64,000 nt of DNA, taken from assembly GCF_023016805.1 (NCBI RefSeq), contig NZ_JALKCH010000008.1, forward strand, positions 116,977-180,976. Direction: 5' to 3'. Positions within the stretch are counted from its first letter, which is position 1. Each line of letters begins with the position of its first letter. This document shows positions 47,212 to 56,380 of this stretch, one piece after another. Below the pieces are notes generated by a model that worked only from the letters and a program-made list of their open reading frames with translations, was not told the origin of the DNA and made no database searches. The stretch comes from Ancylobacter crimeensis (lineage in GTDB: Bacteria > Pseudomonadota > Alphaproteobacteria > Rhizobiales > Xanthobacteraceae). The translations under genes and the position numbers were made by a program.

Positions 47212-47751
47212 ATGCGTCACACAGTGATGGGCGGGAGCCTTCCCGCGCAGCCGGCGCCCTGCGCGCCTTTCGCCGGGGCCGCGCCGCTGGTGCTGTGCCA
47301 GCGGGACGGGCGAGCCGATGACGGGCTGTGCCGGGTGGAGATCGTCGGGCGGAGCCTCGCGCTCACGCGCCTCGTCGGCGGGCGGGACGCGTGCCGCATC
47401 GTGCCGCTCGCCTCCTATGAAGGTATCGCGGCGGTGCGGTTCGGGACCGGGCAAGGGCACGGCGTCGCCCTGCTGCTGCCCCATGCCGATCCCGCGCTGG
47501 CCGTCACCCTCCATGCGGCGCCGGACGATGCCGACCTCGTCGCCGCGTGGCGCTTCTGGTGTGCCCGTCTCGCGCTGCCCATGCTGGCGCAAGGACCGGA
47601 CGGCGCCTATCGGCCGGCGACCACGATGCTCGGAGCGGTGGTGACCGGTGCCGTACAGCGGCGCCGCCGCCTGTCCCGGATCGGCCGCGCCCGCTCCGTG
47701 GCGCTGCGACGTGCCAGCTCCGCGCCGGCGCGGCATCCGGTGCGCGCCTGA
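47212..47751 (+). CDS. DUF6101 family protein
   Basis: A 179-residue protein matching the DUF6101 pattern of Hyphomicrobiales: MGGSLPAQ at the start, RVEIVGRSLALTRLVGGRDACRIVPLASYEGIAAVRF, a middle HADPALAVTLHAAPDDADLVAAWRFWCARLALPMLA and a basic tail RRRRLSRIGRARS. No enzymatic motif or membrane helix. Function unknown. Confidence 0.82.
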   Translation: MRHTVMGGSLPAQPAPCAPFAGAAPLVLCQRDGRADDGLCRVEIVGRSLALTRLVGGRDACRIVPLASYEGIAAVRFGTGQGHGVALLLPHADPALAVTLHAAPDDADLVAAWRFWCARLALPMLAQGPDGAYRPATTMLGAVVTGAVQRRRRLSRIGRARSVALRRASSAPARHPVRA

Positions 47752-48043
47752 TTCACGCCCGGCCGCGGGCATCGGGACGGCGACACGCTGCGGCGGCCGG
47801 TGGACGATCTGCCGCATCCCGCTCCCCGCCTCGCCGCAACCGGGCGCCGAGGCCGTGCTTCCAGCCACCATTCGGGATGGTCCGGCACGTCCCGGGCGAT
47901 GCCCGCGCCACTGCTGCCGGGCCGGGTCTCGTGGTGATGGGCCGTCATCGCTTCGAAGGCGCTGTCCTTGCCGTCACGGGAGCAGATGCGTGGCGAGCGA
48001 TGCCGGTGTCCCTCGTACCGGGCCTTGGCAGGGGCCCGAGGCT
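47752..48043. other. Intergenic region, nothing identified
   Basis: 292 bp between convergent genes (DUF6101 and TetR). Open frames crossing it are compositionally shadows. No clear terminator. Confidence 0.4.
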
Positions 48044-48766
48044 TCAGGTGGCCGGGCGGGATCCCCAGGATCGCAGGAATGCGCCCACCATATGGCTGAC
48101 CACATGCTCGACCCGTTCCGGCCCCGGCGCATCGGAACGTCCGAACAGCATCGGCATCACCAGCGGGGCATGGCAGCCCACGAGGAATTGCCAGGCGGCC
48201 AGTTCGGGATCGGGCAGCGCTGCCAGCTCGCCCCGCGCCGCGCGGGTGGTGAGCCAGGCGGCGAGCCGGGCGGCACCGGCGGCGGGCCCGGATTCCAGAA
48301 ACTGGTGGCTGATCTCGGGAAAGCGGTCGGCAATGGCAATGACGATGCGCAGCGTCGCGATGTATTCGGGCCGGATCATCGCCGCGACATAGGACCGGCC
48401 GATCTGCGTCAGCCCCTCGCGAACCGTGCCGGCATCCTCGGCGGTGTAGATGCGGTCGGCGGTCTGGTGGCACTCCTCGTCGACGAGGGCCGAGAACAGC
48501 TCCTGCTTCGAGGTGAAATAGACATAGAGCGTGCCCTTGGAGACGCCGGCGACGCGGGCGATCTCGGCCATGCGGGCGGCATCGAAGCCAAGGGCGAGGA
48601 ACACGTTGCGGGCGCCGGCGAGGATCTGGCGGCGCTTTTCCGAATCCAGCGCGCCCATCTCGCCGGCAACGGTGTCGCCCGGTGCGGCTGCGCCGTCGCA
48701 GGTCGCGGCGCAGGGCGCCGCCCCGGCCGGTCCGGCGATGTCGCTAGCGGTGCGGAACGCGGTCAT
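48044..48766 (-). CDS. TetR/AcrR-family transcriptional regulator
   Basis: A 240-residue regulator. The TetR DNA-binding domain is SEKRRQILAGARNVFLALGFDAARMAEIARVAGVSKGTLYVYFTSKQELFSALV (about 42-95), with the helix-turn-helix in MAEIARVAGVSKGTLYVYF. The C-terminal ligand domain resembles the AcrR/efflux-regulator group (ISHQFLESGPAAGAARLAAWL). The first 36 residues are low-complexity, so the true start may be the ATG at 48658. No efflux pump gene is adjacent; the likely operator lies in the upstream region at about 48927. Confidence 0.9.
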   Translation of the reverse strand: MTAFRTASDIAGPAGAAPCAATCDGAAAPGDTVAGEMGALDSEKRRQILAGARNVFLALGFDAARMAEIARVAGVSKGTLYVYFTSKQELFSALVDEECHQTADRIYTAEDAGTVREGLTQIGRSYVAAMIRPEYIATLRIVIAIADRFPEISHQFLESGPAAGAARLAAWLTTRAARGELAALPDPELAAWQFLVGCHAPLVMPMLFGRSDAPGPERVEHVVSHMVGAFLRSWGSRPAT

Positions 48767-49363
48767 GCCTCAAGCGTTTCCCATAAGGAAGGTGCGGCGG
48801 TTCGAGGCGCGAACCGCTTAGCGTAGCGCCATCCACGAATAAGCCAGATGCCGCAGCGGGCGGCAAGCCGGGCGACAGCACGAGCACGAGGGGGCCCCGT
48901 AAAACACCGTCACAGATTGTTGACCGAACTGTTCAGTTTACCCTTGATCGACGAAACGAGGCCTTCTATGTTCCATACAACCGCGGTGGGGCTCCGCAGG
49001 CTCCCGCAAGCCTGCGAACCGGGCTCCATCGATGGTAGAGGGAGGAGAGCGATTCCGCCCCCCAGCTCTCCTCCCTCAGCCCATCCGGCGCCCGCCCGCA
49101 GCTGGATGGCCGCGCGCCCTTTGGCGGCACCCCTGTCTTTTCCCGCACGGACGAGTTTGATCGCGCGCCCACTTGGCGGGATCGCGCGGGCAGAGTATTG
49201 GTGCGACGGCCTCACTTCGCGGCAGCCGCCAGACGATCCTGATGAACATCCAGCGTCCACATGATGTGCAAGGGTCGCGGCCGGAACGGCTTGCAGGGCA
49301 GGCGCGCCGCTTGCCTCCCCTCCACCTCGAACGGCTCTCCATCGGGATCGTGTTGAGACCGTG
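48767..49363. other. 597-bp region between TetR gene and kup, with operator and hairpins
   Basis: Contains a promoter-like TTGACC at 48920-48925, the palindrome at 48927-48938, GAGG at 48957 followed by ATG at 48969, and then two perfect hairpins: an 8-bp stem with hexaloop (48995-49002 with 49009-49016) and a 13-bp stem (49038-49050 with 49065-49077). The 98-codon frame opened by the ATG at 48969 is Pro/Ala/Arg-rich and probably not a gene. This may be the kup leader or the remains of a lost TetR target gene. Confidence 0.55.
48920..48949 (+). promoter_or_regulatory. Putative TetR operator within a promoter
   Basis: AACTG-TT-CAGTT (48927-48938) is a 5-bp inverted repeat with a 2-bp centre placed between a -35-like TTGACC (48920) and a weak -10-like TTGATC (48944), spacing 18 bp. 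This placement is what a TetR repressor site would show. Confidence 0.5.
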
Positions 49364-51250
49364 ATGTCCGAATCGATGTTCGAGAGGAAGGGGCGCTCGC
49401 TGCCTTTCGCCGCCGAGATCGCCGCCCTCGGCGTCGTCTTCGGCGATATCGGCACCAGTCCGCTCTATGCCTTCCGGCAGGGGCTGCTGGCGATCGGTCC
49501 GACGACCTTCACCCAGGCCGACGTGCTGGGCTTCCTGTCCCTCATCACCTGGGCGATCATCCTCTCGGTCACCATCAAATATGTGCTGCTCGTGCTCCGG
49601 GCGGACAATGACGGCGAAGGCGGCATCCTTGCCCTTCTGACGCTGCTCGACCTGCAGCGCAGCGCGGTCGGCGGGCGGATGTGGCTGCTGGTTGCCGGCC
49701 TGATCGGCGCCGCCATGCTGATCGGCGACGGCGTGCTGACCCCGGCCATGTCCGTGCTTTCGGCGATCGAAGGCCTCGAGGTGGTGGCGCCCGCCCTCGA
49801 CCACTGGATCGTTGCGGCCACCGTTCTGGTCATCGCCGGCGTCTTCCTGTCGCAGCAGGCCGGAACGGAGAAGATCGGCGCGCTCTATGGGCCGATCATG
49901 CTGCTGTGGTTCGTTTCGCTGGGCGGCATCGGCATCTACGGCATCTTCCAGGCGCCGGAGGTGCTGTTCGCCGCCGCTCCGCGGCACGGCATCAACCTTC
50001 TGATCGGCCATCCGATGATCGCCGGCGCCATTCTCGGCGCCACCTTCCTCGCCATCACCGGCGGCGAGGCGCTCTATGCCGATCTCGGCCATTTCGGCCG
50101 TCCGGTCATCACCAGGGCCTGGCTCTGCGTCGCCATGCCGGCGCTGCTGCTGAACTATTACGGCCAGGGCGCCACGGTGCTGCATGACCGGGTGGCGGTG
50201 CGCAATCCGTTCTACGATCTCTCGCCCGACATCATCGACTTGCCGCTGCTGATTCTCGCCGCGGCGGCCACCGTCATCGCCTCGCAGGCCATCATCACCG
50301 GCGTGTTCTCGCTCGCCAAGCAGGCCATCGAGCTCGGCTACCTGCCGCCGATGCGGGTGCGCTACACCAGCGAGCACAACGACCAGCACATCTATATCGG
50401 CCGGCTGAACTGGCTGCTCATGCTGGCCTGCCTCGCGGTGGTGGTGTCCTTCGGCTCCTCCGACCGGCTGGCCTCGGCCTATGGCATCGCGGTGGCGATG
50501 GCGATGGTGTCGACCACCATCCTGTTCGTCGCCTATGTGAAGCGGAGCTGGAACTGGCCGCTGCCCGCGCTCATCCTGCTCGCCGGCGGGCTGGCGATGA
50601 TCGACGTCTCCTTCGCCCTTGCCAACCTCACCAAGCTGCACGACGGCGGCTGGCTGCCCCTCATGATCGCCGGCGTGGTGCTGCTGGTCATGGTGAGCTG
50701 GCGGCGCGGGCTGGAGGGCCTCGGCATCCAGCAGCGCCGCTTCACCGAACCGCTGGACGAGTTCATCGCCCGCCCGCGCCCGCCCGGCACGGCGACCAGC
50801 GAGCGCACCGCGATCTTCCTCTCCCGCGCCGGCGCGATGACGCCGGTGGCCCTCAGCCGGCTTTCCAGCCTGCTGAACGTGCGCTTCTCCAAGGTCGTCA
50901 TCGTCTCGGTGTGGATCGCCTCGCGTCCGCGCGTCGGGGTGGACGACCGCGTCCGGGTCACCGCGCTCGACCCGGACCATGTGCGCGTCGACCTGCGCTT
51001 CGGCTACATGCAGCAGATCGACGTGCCGGCGGTGCTGGACCCGGCCCTGCATGCGCAGGGGGTGGACCCTGACGATTCCGTCTATCTCATCGGCCATGAG
51101 CGCATCGTGCCGCCGGACGAGATCCGCGCGGTGCGGGACGTGCTGGCCCACATCTTCGCCTTCCTCGCCCGCAATGCGGAGCGCTCGGTCGACCGGTTCG
51201 GCCTGCCGCGCCCCCGCACGATCGAGATCGGCTACCCGGTGCGGCTGTGA
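49364..51250 (+). CDS. kup: Low-affinity potassium transport protein Kup
   Basis: A 628-residue potassium/proton symporter with about 12 membrane helices in the first 450 residues and a C-terminal cytoplasmic domain. The family signature GDIGTSPLYAFRQ (residues about 26-38) is followed by RADNDGEGGILAL and the core TGGEALYADLGHFGR and NYYGQGA. The ATG at 49364 is preferred over the overlapping GTG at 49361. A TetR regulator lies upstream, but no direct control can be claimed. Confidence 0.96.
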   Translation: MSESMFERKGRSLPFAAEIAALGVVFGDIGTSPLYAFRQGLLAIGPTTFTQADVLGFLSLITWAIILSVTIKYVLLVLRADNDGEGGILALLTLLDLQRSAVGGRMWLLVAGLIGAAMLIGDGVLTPAMSVLSAIEGLEVVAPALDHWIVAATVLVIAGVFLSQQAGTEKIGALYGPIMLLWFVSLGGIGIYGIFQAPEVLFAAAPRHGINLLIGHPMIAGAILGATFLAITGGEALYADLGHFGRPVITRAWLCVAMPALLLNYYGQGATVLHDRVAVRNPFYDLSPDIIDLPLLILAAAATVIASQAIITGVFSLAKQAIELGYLPPMRVRYTSEHNDQHIYIGRLNWLLMLACLAVVVSFGSSDRLASAYGIAVAMAMVSTTILFVAYVKRSWNWPLPALILLAGGLAMIDVSFALANLTKLHDGGWLPLMIAGVVLLVMVSWRRGLEGLGIQQRRFTEPLDEFIARPRPPGTATSERTAIFLSRAGAMTPVALSRLSSLLNVRFSKVVIVSVWIASRPRVGVDDRVRVTALDPDHVRVDLRFGYMQQIDVPAVLDPALHAQGVDPDDSVYLIGHERIVPPDEIRAVRDVLAHIFAFLARNAERSVDRFGLPRPRTIEIGYPVRL

Positions 51251-51476
51251 CGGAAGCGGGCGGGAAGGGCGCTGTCGCCGGGATTGCGTCGGGCGCAGCC
51301 CGGCTACGTCAAGCGTTCACCTTGATGTGCGACGAAAAAGCCACCACGTCACGGCACGAAGCGCGCGCCCCTCGTCCGGGCCGTGTTAACAATGCCGCCA
51401 GACGATCTGACGATAGGGCAGTTCCGGGAGCGGGCGGCCTTCTTCCAGCAAGCAGGACGGGACGGGCCGGCACGGC

Positions 51477-52646
51477 ATGGGTAAGTTGAAGGCGATCGGC
51501 GCATTTCTGCGCGCCCGTATCGGATGGCATGCCGTCGGGGTGGTCGCGAGCCTCGTCATCATCGGCATCGCCGCAGTCGTGCTTTACGAGATGCTGCGGA
51601 ACATAAGGCCGCACGAGGTCTTCGCCGCCCTCACCGCCAAGGATCCCTGGCGCATCGCGCTGGCCGCCGGCTTCGTGGCGTGTGCCTATTTCACCCTGAC
51701 CTTCTATGACTGGTTCGCGCTGCGCACCATCGGTCGGCCCGCGGTGCCGTACCGCACGGCGGCGCTCGCCTCCTTCACCTCCTATTCCATCGGCCACAAT
51801 GTCGGTTTCTCCGCCTTCACCGGCGGCACCGTGCGCTACCGCATCTATTCGGCCCACGGCCTCGGGGCGATCGACGTGGCGAAGCTGTGCTTCGTCACCG
51901 GGCTCACCTTCTGGCTCGGCAACATGGCGGTGCTCGGCCTCGGCGTCACCATCGAGCCCTGGGCGGCCAGCGCGGTGGATCAGCTTCCGCCCTGGGTCAA
52001 CCGGTTGATCGGGATCGGCCTCCTCGCCTCGCTGGCGGCCTATGTGATCTGGGTCGGGCTGCGCCCGCGCCGCATCGGGGTCGGCGCCGGCAACTGGACC
52101 GTAACCCTGCCGGGCGCCCGGCTGACCGCGCTGCAGGTGCTGATCGGCATCGTCGACCTCGCCTTCTGCGCGGCCGCCATGTATGTGCTGATGCCGGCGC
52201 AGCCTTATATCGACCCCATCGCGCTCGGCGTCGTGTTCATCTCGGCGACGCTGCTCGGCTTCGCCTCGCACGCGCCGGGCGGGCTCGGCGTGTTCGATGC
52301 GGCCATGCTGGTCGCGCTGCCGCAATTCGAGACGGAGGCGCTGCTCGGCTCGCTGCTCCTGCTGCGGCTGCTCTATTACGTCGTGCCTTTCGCGCTGGCC
52401 CTCGTCACGCTCGGCGTCCGCGAATTGCTGGTGAGCCGCGCCGCCCGCCGGATGGACATGGCCGCCCTCGGCCAGTCGGCCGCCCTCTCGCCGACTGCCG
52501 CCGCACCGGCCGCGGCCGCCCCCGCTCCCGAACGGCCTGCGCCGACCCGGCTTCCCCTCGCCGGCGAGGCCGCGCGCGAGGCCGCCAAGGAGGTTGCGAA
52601 GCCGGCCAAGCACCCGGCGGGGGAGGCCCATGGCGCCACGCCCTGA
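51477..52646 (+). CDS. YbhN/UPF0104-family integral membrane protein
   Basis: A 389-residue protein of the lysylphosphatidylglycerol synthetase membrane-domain superfamily (flippase part of MprF, YbhN). About eight helices; conserved segments SFTSYSIGHNVGFSAFTGGTVRYRIY and ATLLGFASHAPGGLGVFDAAMLVAL. There is no C-terminal aminoacyltransferase domain, so lysyl-lipid synthesis is not expected. The last 60 residues are a hydrophilic Ala/Pro-rich tail. Role probably in lipid handling at the inner membrane. Confidence 0.87.
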   Translation: MGKLKAIGAFLRARIGWHAVGVVASLVIIGIAAVVLYEMLRNIRPHEVFAALTAKDPWRIALAAGFVACAYFTLTFYDWFALRTIGRPAVPYRTAALASFTSYSIGHNVGFSAFTGGTVRYRIYSAHGLGAIDVAKLCFVTGLTFWLGNMAVLGLGVTIEPWAASAVDQLPPWVNRLIGIGLLASLAAYVIWVGLRPRRIGVGAGNWTVTLPGARLTALQVLIGIVDLAFCAAAMYVLMPAQPYIDPIALGVVFISATLLGFASHAPGGLGVFDAAMLVALPQFETEALLGSLLLLRLLYYVVPFALALVTLGVRELLVSRAARRMDMAALGQSAALSPTAAAPAAAAPAPERPAPTRLPLAGEAAREAAKEVAKPAKHPAGEAHGATP

Positions 52647-52744
52647 GGCGTTGCGTCCGGGCCGCTCATATCCGAGCCGCCTTCGTGCGCATCCCGCCTT
52701 TTCCGGTGGTCCGGGCAAGCGCACGCACCTGACCGAAAACGGCT

Positions 52745-53434
52745 TCAGCGCGTCAGGTTCGGTAGCATGGCGTCGAGGCCCAGAAGGCCGTCGAGGCCCT
52801 TCGGGATGCGTCTCAGCTTGACGTTGGACGGCAGCTCGACCGCGCCGGGCTGCTGCGGCCCGCGGGTTACGGTGAGCGCTTCGAACAGCGTCTGCGGCTG
52901 GTCGCGCAAATAGGTCTGCGCCCGGAGCACGATGCCGTCCGGGGTGATGCAGGCGTCCACCGTGCCGGAGCTGGTATTGGTCCGCCACACGTCGCACACC
53001 TCGTCCGCGACGCGGTCGCGCTTCAGCCGTTCGGCCTCCTCGGGGAAGTCGAGGAACAGATAATCCATCGGCAGCTCGACCTCGATCGCATTGCCGCGCA
53101 CGGCCTTCATGTCGGCGGTCAGCAGGATCTTGGAGGAGCCGCGGTCGAGGAAGCCGGTGACCGACCCCTTGCCGGCCACGCCGACATCCACCCGCAGACG
53201 CGGTCCTACCGAGACGATGGAAACCACCACCTTGTCGGCTGCGACGCGGCCGGAGAGCGCATAGTCGGTCCGCGGGCGCGGCACCGGCTCGGCGCGCGCG
53301 AGCGGTGCCGACAGCAGCAGCGCGGCAAGCCCAGCCCCCATGGAAAGCGGGATCGCGCGGCGCCGATCCGTGCGGGAGGCGCGCGCGCAGGATGCACCGG
53401 CCCGGCCGGTGGCCGGAACGTCGTTATTCGTCAT
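52745..53434 (-). CDS. Putative secreted protein of unknown function
   Basis: From the ATG at 53434 (AGGCGG upstream) the protein has 229 residues; an ATG at 53482 would add 16. A signal peptide (RRAIPLSMGAGLAALLLSAPLARA-EP) follows a long basic N-region. The remainder is beta-rich: TDYALSGRVAADKVVVSIVSVGPRLRVDVG, SKILLTADMKAVRGNAIEVELPMDYLFLD and TPDGIVLRAQTYLRDQPQTLFEAL, with two cysteines that could pair. The pattern is reminiscent of periplasmic lipid- or metal-carrier folds, but I recognise no family. Confidence 0.75.
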   Translation of the reverse strand: MTNNDVPATGRAGASCARASRTDRRRAIPLSMGAGLAALLLSAPLARAEPVPRPRTDYALSGRVAADKVVVSIVSVGPRLRVDVGVAGKGSVTGFLDRGSSKILLTADMKAVRGNAIEVELPMDYLFLDFPEEAERLKRDRVADEVCDVWRTNTSSGTVDACITPDGIVLRAQTYLRDQPQTLFEALTVTRGPQQPGAVELPSNVKLRRIPKGLDGLLGLDAMLPNLTR

Positions 53435-53518
53435 GGGTCCGCCGCCTCGGGGCTTCATCGTCATCAGGAAGCCGTGCACCATGTGTCAACTGGAGGGCTA
53501 GGGATCTTTCCGACCGGA

Positions 53519-53712
53519 CGGGATAGAAACGGACTGGAAAGATCACGTGACTCAACAGGTTAGAGTGTCTTCAAGCTGCAGGGCCGGCCGGCCCCCGCTC
53601 CGATGCTCTAGCAGCCGCCGGGACGGCGAGAAAGCCGGCCCTTCTTCGTCTTAAGCATGAAAGGCCGCTTTGGTGCCATAAAGGATGGTGCGGGCGGTGG
53701 ATTTGGGAAGCG
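53519..53712. other. Intergenic region before phoR with degenerate repeat
   Basis: The stretch at about 53545-53575 (GTGACTCAACAGGTTAGAG) echoes the CAATAGGTTAGAG core of the dispersed repeat at 1988-2086, but without its palindrome. No gene. A phoR promoter should be here; I do not see a convincing Pho box. Confidence 0.4.
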
Positions 53713-55038
53713 ATGTCGGCGAACGAGACCCCTACCGGTTCCGGGACTTCCCTCGCGGCGCGCCTCGCCGCGGCGCAGGGCGTGCTTCTGGCCGGCGCGA
53801 TCGTGCTGGCGGGCGCGGTCGTGGCGGGGGGGCTTTCCGTGGCGGTGGCGCTGCTGATCGGCGCCGGCCTGCTGGTGGGGGCGCTTATCCCCGCCCGGCG
53901 GCGGCCCGTGGCGCGGGCGCTGGCGCGATTCGGTACCGCCGAGACCACGCTCTCGGCGCCGGCGCCGGTCGACAGCCGGCTCGGCGCGCTGGTGCAGGCG
54001 CTGCCCGAGGCGGCGCTGCTGCTCGATCCCCGCGGCACGGTGCTGGTGGCCAATGCCGAGGCGGCGCGCACGGTGGCGAGCGTGCGGGTCGGCGACCCGG
54101 TCTCCTTCGCGGTGCGGGTGCCCGAGGTGCTGGAGGCGGTGCGCTCGGCGAGCGCCGACGGCGAGCCGCGCCGGGTGGAATTCGCCGAGCGGGTGCCGCT
54201 CGACCGCTGGCTGCAGGCGAGCGTGGTGCCGATCCGCTTCGGGCCCGCCGGCGAGCGGCGGAAGCCCGACGCGACGCTGCTGGTGCTGCGCGACCTCACC
54301 CAGCAGCGCCGGGTCGAGCAGATGCGGGTCGACTTCATCGCCAATGCCAGCCACGAACTGCGCACCCCGCTCGCCTCGCTCTCCGGCTTCATCGAGACCC
54401 TGCAGGGTCCGGCGCGCAACGACACGCCGGCCCGCGAGCGCTTCCTCAAGATCATGGGCGAGCAGGCCCGGCGGATGTCGCGGCTGATCGACGACCTGCT
54501 CTCGCTGTCCCGCATCGAGATGACGGCCCATATGCGCCCCGAGGCGGAGGTCGACCTCGTCGCGGTGGTGAACCATGTGCGCGACGCCCTCGCCCCGCTG
54601 GCGCTGGAGCGCGGCGTCGCCATCGCCTTCGTCCCGCCCGCGGGCCCGGTGATGGCGCGCGGCGACCGCGACGAACTGATCCGGGTGTTCGAGAACCTGG
54701 TCGAGAACGCGCTGAAATATGGCGGGGCGGGCGAGGAGGTGACCGTGACGCTCGTCCGCGACGGCGGCGAGGCCATCGTCGGGGTCCGGGACTACGGGCC
54801 CGGCATCGCGCCCGAGCACCTGCCCCGCCTCACCGAGCGCTTCTATCGGGTGGACACCGCGCACAGCCGCGAGCAGGGCGGCACCGGCCTGGGGCTTGCC
54901 ATCGTCAAGCACATCGTCGCCCGCCATCGCGGCCGCCTCGTGATCGAGAGTCGGCCGGGCGAGGGGGCGACCTTTTCGGTACGGCTGTCGGCACGTTTTC
55001 CGAAGGACGAGAAAACAGAAGTATCTTCAGCCGCTTAG
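53713..55038 (+). CDS. phoR: Phosphate regulon sensor histidine kinase PhoR
   Basis: A 441-residue kinase: two adjacent hydrophobic helices at the N-terminus (about 20-60), a PAS domain (about 93-190; LVQALPEAALLLDPRGTVLVAN), HisKA with the phosphoacceptor H214 (FIANASHELRTPLASLSGF) and a HATPase domain (ENLVENALKY; VRDYGPGIAPEHLPRLTERFYRVD; GGTGLGLAIVKHI). The PhoR-type signature ERFYRVDTAHSREQGGTGLGLAIVKHI and the following pst genes support the assignment. It should phosphorylate PhoB, whose gene is at the far end of the same cluster. Confidence 0.94.
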   Translation: MSANETPTGSGTSLAARLAAAQGVLLAGAIVLAGAVVAGGLSVAVALLIGAGLLVGALIPARRRPVARALARFGTAETTLSAPAPVDSRLGALVQALPEAALLLDPRGTVLVANAEAARTVASVRVGDPVSFAVRVPEVLEAVRSASADGEPRRVEFAERVPLDRWLQASVVPIRFGPAGERRKPDATLLVLRDLTQQRRVEQMRVDFIANASHELRTPLASLSGFIETLQGPARNDTPARERFLKIMGEQARRMSRLIDDLLSLSRIEMTAHMRPEAEVDLVAVVNHVRDALAPLALERGVAIAFVPPAGPVMARGDRDELIRVFENLVENALKYGGAGEEVTVTLVRDGGEAIVGVRDYGPGIAPEHLPRLTERFYRVDTAHSREQGGTGLGLAIVKHIVARHRGRLVIESRPGEGATFSVRLSARFPKDEKTEVSSAA

Positions 55039-55039
55039 A

Positions 55040-55068
55040 CTGTCATGAAGGCGTAATGCAGCCGTCAT
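55040..55068 (+). promoter_or_regulatory. Pho box (PhoB binding site) upstream of pstS
   Basis: Three 7-mers at exact 11-bp period: CTGTCAT (55040-55046), GCGTAAT (55051-55057) and CCGTCAT (55062-55068), each separated by 4 bp, matching the PhoB half-site consensus CTGTCAT. It begins 2 bp after the phoR stop and lies 106 bp before the pstS start, with TATGAG near 55090 as possible -10. Confidence 0.85.
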
Positions 55069-55173
55069 AGAACCTTGGCGCCGGACCGCTATGAGTTCCG
55101 CGTGACCGATTTACTCCGTCGCCTCCGGCCATGCCCGGAACGCAGCCGGATTCACGAGCTAAGGAGAAGACCC

Positions 55174-56220
55174 GTGAAATTCACCCAGATCCTCGGCGTC
55201 GCCGTCCTTCTGAGCGGCACCATGCTTGCCGGCTTCGCGCAGGCCGCCGACATCAACGGCGCGGGCGCGTCCTTCCCGGCGCCGGCCTATCAGGCGTGGG
55301 GCGCGGCCTACAAGGAAAAGGCGAGCGTCGGCGTGAACTATCAGTCGATCGGCTCCGGCGGCGGCCAGAACCAGATCATCAACCGCACCGTCGATTTCGG
55401 CGCGTCCGATGCCCCGATGGCCGACGACAAGCTCGCCAGCAACAACCTGCTGCAGTTCCCGACCGTGATCGGCTCGGTGGTCGCCATCGTGAACGTCGAG
55501 GGCGTGGCCGACGGCCACCTGACGCTGTCCGGCCCGGTGCTGGCCGACATCTACCAGGGCAAGATCACCAAGTGGAACGATCCCCGGATCGCCGAGCTGA
55601 ACAAGGATGTGAAGCTCCCCGCCGCCGCGATCGTGCCGGTCTACCGTTCGGACAGCTCGGGCACGTCCTACGTGTTCACCTCCTACCTTGCCGCCGCCAG
55701 CGCGGACTGGAAGTCCAATGTCGGCGCCGCCACCTCGGTGCAGTGGCCGGCCGGCGCGGGCGCCAAGGGCAATGAGGGCGTCGCGGGCACGGTGAAGAAC
55801 ACCAAGGGTGCCATCGGCTACGTTGAATATGTGTATGCCGCCGCCAACAAGCTGGCGACCACCAACCTGCTCAACAAGGCGGGCAAGGTGGTGAAGCCGG
55901 ACGTGTCGACCTTCATGGCCGCCGCTTCCGCCGCCGACTGGAAGACCGCGAAGAACTTCAACGCCTCGATGATCGACACCGCCGGCGCCGACGCCTGGCC
56001 GATCGTCTCGGCCACCTTCATCCTGCTGCCGAAGAACCCCGCCAATGGCGCGCAGTCGGCCGAAGTGATGAAGTTCTTCGACTGGGCCTATGGCAAGGAC
56101 GGCGACGCCATTGCCGAGAAGCTGCACTACATCCCGCTGCCCGACGCGGTTGTCGGCGATATCCGCAAGGCCTGGCAGGACGAAGTGAAGGCCGACGGCA
56201 AGGCCGTGTGGTCGAACTGA
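55174..56220 (+). CDS. pstS: Phosphate-binding protein PstS
   Basis: A 348-residue periplasmic phosphate receptor with a GTG start preceded by AAGGAG. Signal peptide cleaves after FAQA-AD. Family motifs are GAGASFPAPAYQAW, YQSIGSGGGQNQI, VDFGASDAPM and VYRSDSSGTSYVFTSYL, which supply the phosphate ligands. It is under the Pho box at 55040 and is followed by a stable hairpin, consistent with higher expression than the membrane components. Confidence 0.96.
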   Translation: MKFTQILGVAVLLSGTMLAGFAQAADINGAGASFPAPAYQAWGAAYKEKASVGVNYQSIGSGGGQNQIINRTVDFGASDAPMADDKLASNNLLQFPTVIGSVVAIVNVEGVADGHLTLSGPVLADIYQGKITKWNDPRIAELNKDVKLPAAAIVPVYRSDSSGTSYVFTSYLAAASADWKSNVGAATSVQWPAGAGAKGNEGVAGTVKNTKGAIGYVEYVYAAANKLATTNLLNKAGKVVKPDVSTFMAAASAADWKTAKNFNASMIDTAGADAWPIVSATFILLPKNPANGAQSAEVMKFFDWAYGKDGDAIAEKLHYIPLPDAVVGDIRKAWQDEVKADGKAVWSN

Positions 56221-56235
56221 TCGCCTGATGCGCGA

Positions 56236-56264
56236 GGCGGGCGGCGCGCCCGGCGCCGCCCGCC
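56236..56264 (+). terminator. Strong hairpin between pstS and pstC
   Basis: A perfect 11-bp stem (56236-56246 with 56254-56264), 7-nt loop, 15 bp after the pstS stop. No U-run, so it more likely stabilises the pstS mRNA end or attenuates than terminates the operon. Confidence 0.75.
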
Positions 56265-56380
56265 CGTCTTCCGTGCCGCCCGTCCTTTTCCGTCTCGTCC
56301 GCTTTTCGTCTTCGCCGTCCGTTCCGCCTCGCTCCCTGCGTCGCGGTCTTCCGGGATCAAGCGCTAAGGACCCCGCTTAC

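Noticed and set aside
48848-49264. Plus-strand frame between the TetR gene and kup (including the ATG at 48969)
   Set aside because: Despite a fair ribosome binding site the product is Pro/Ala/Arg-rich, carries two hairpins in its coding part and resembles no protein.
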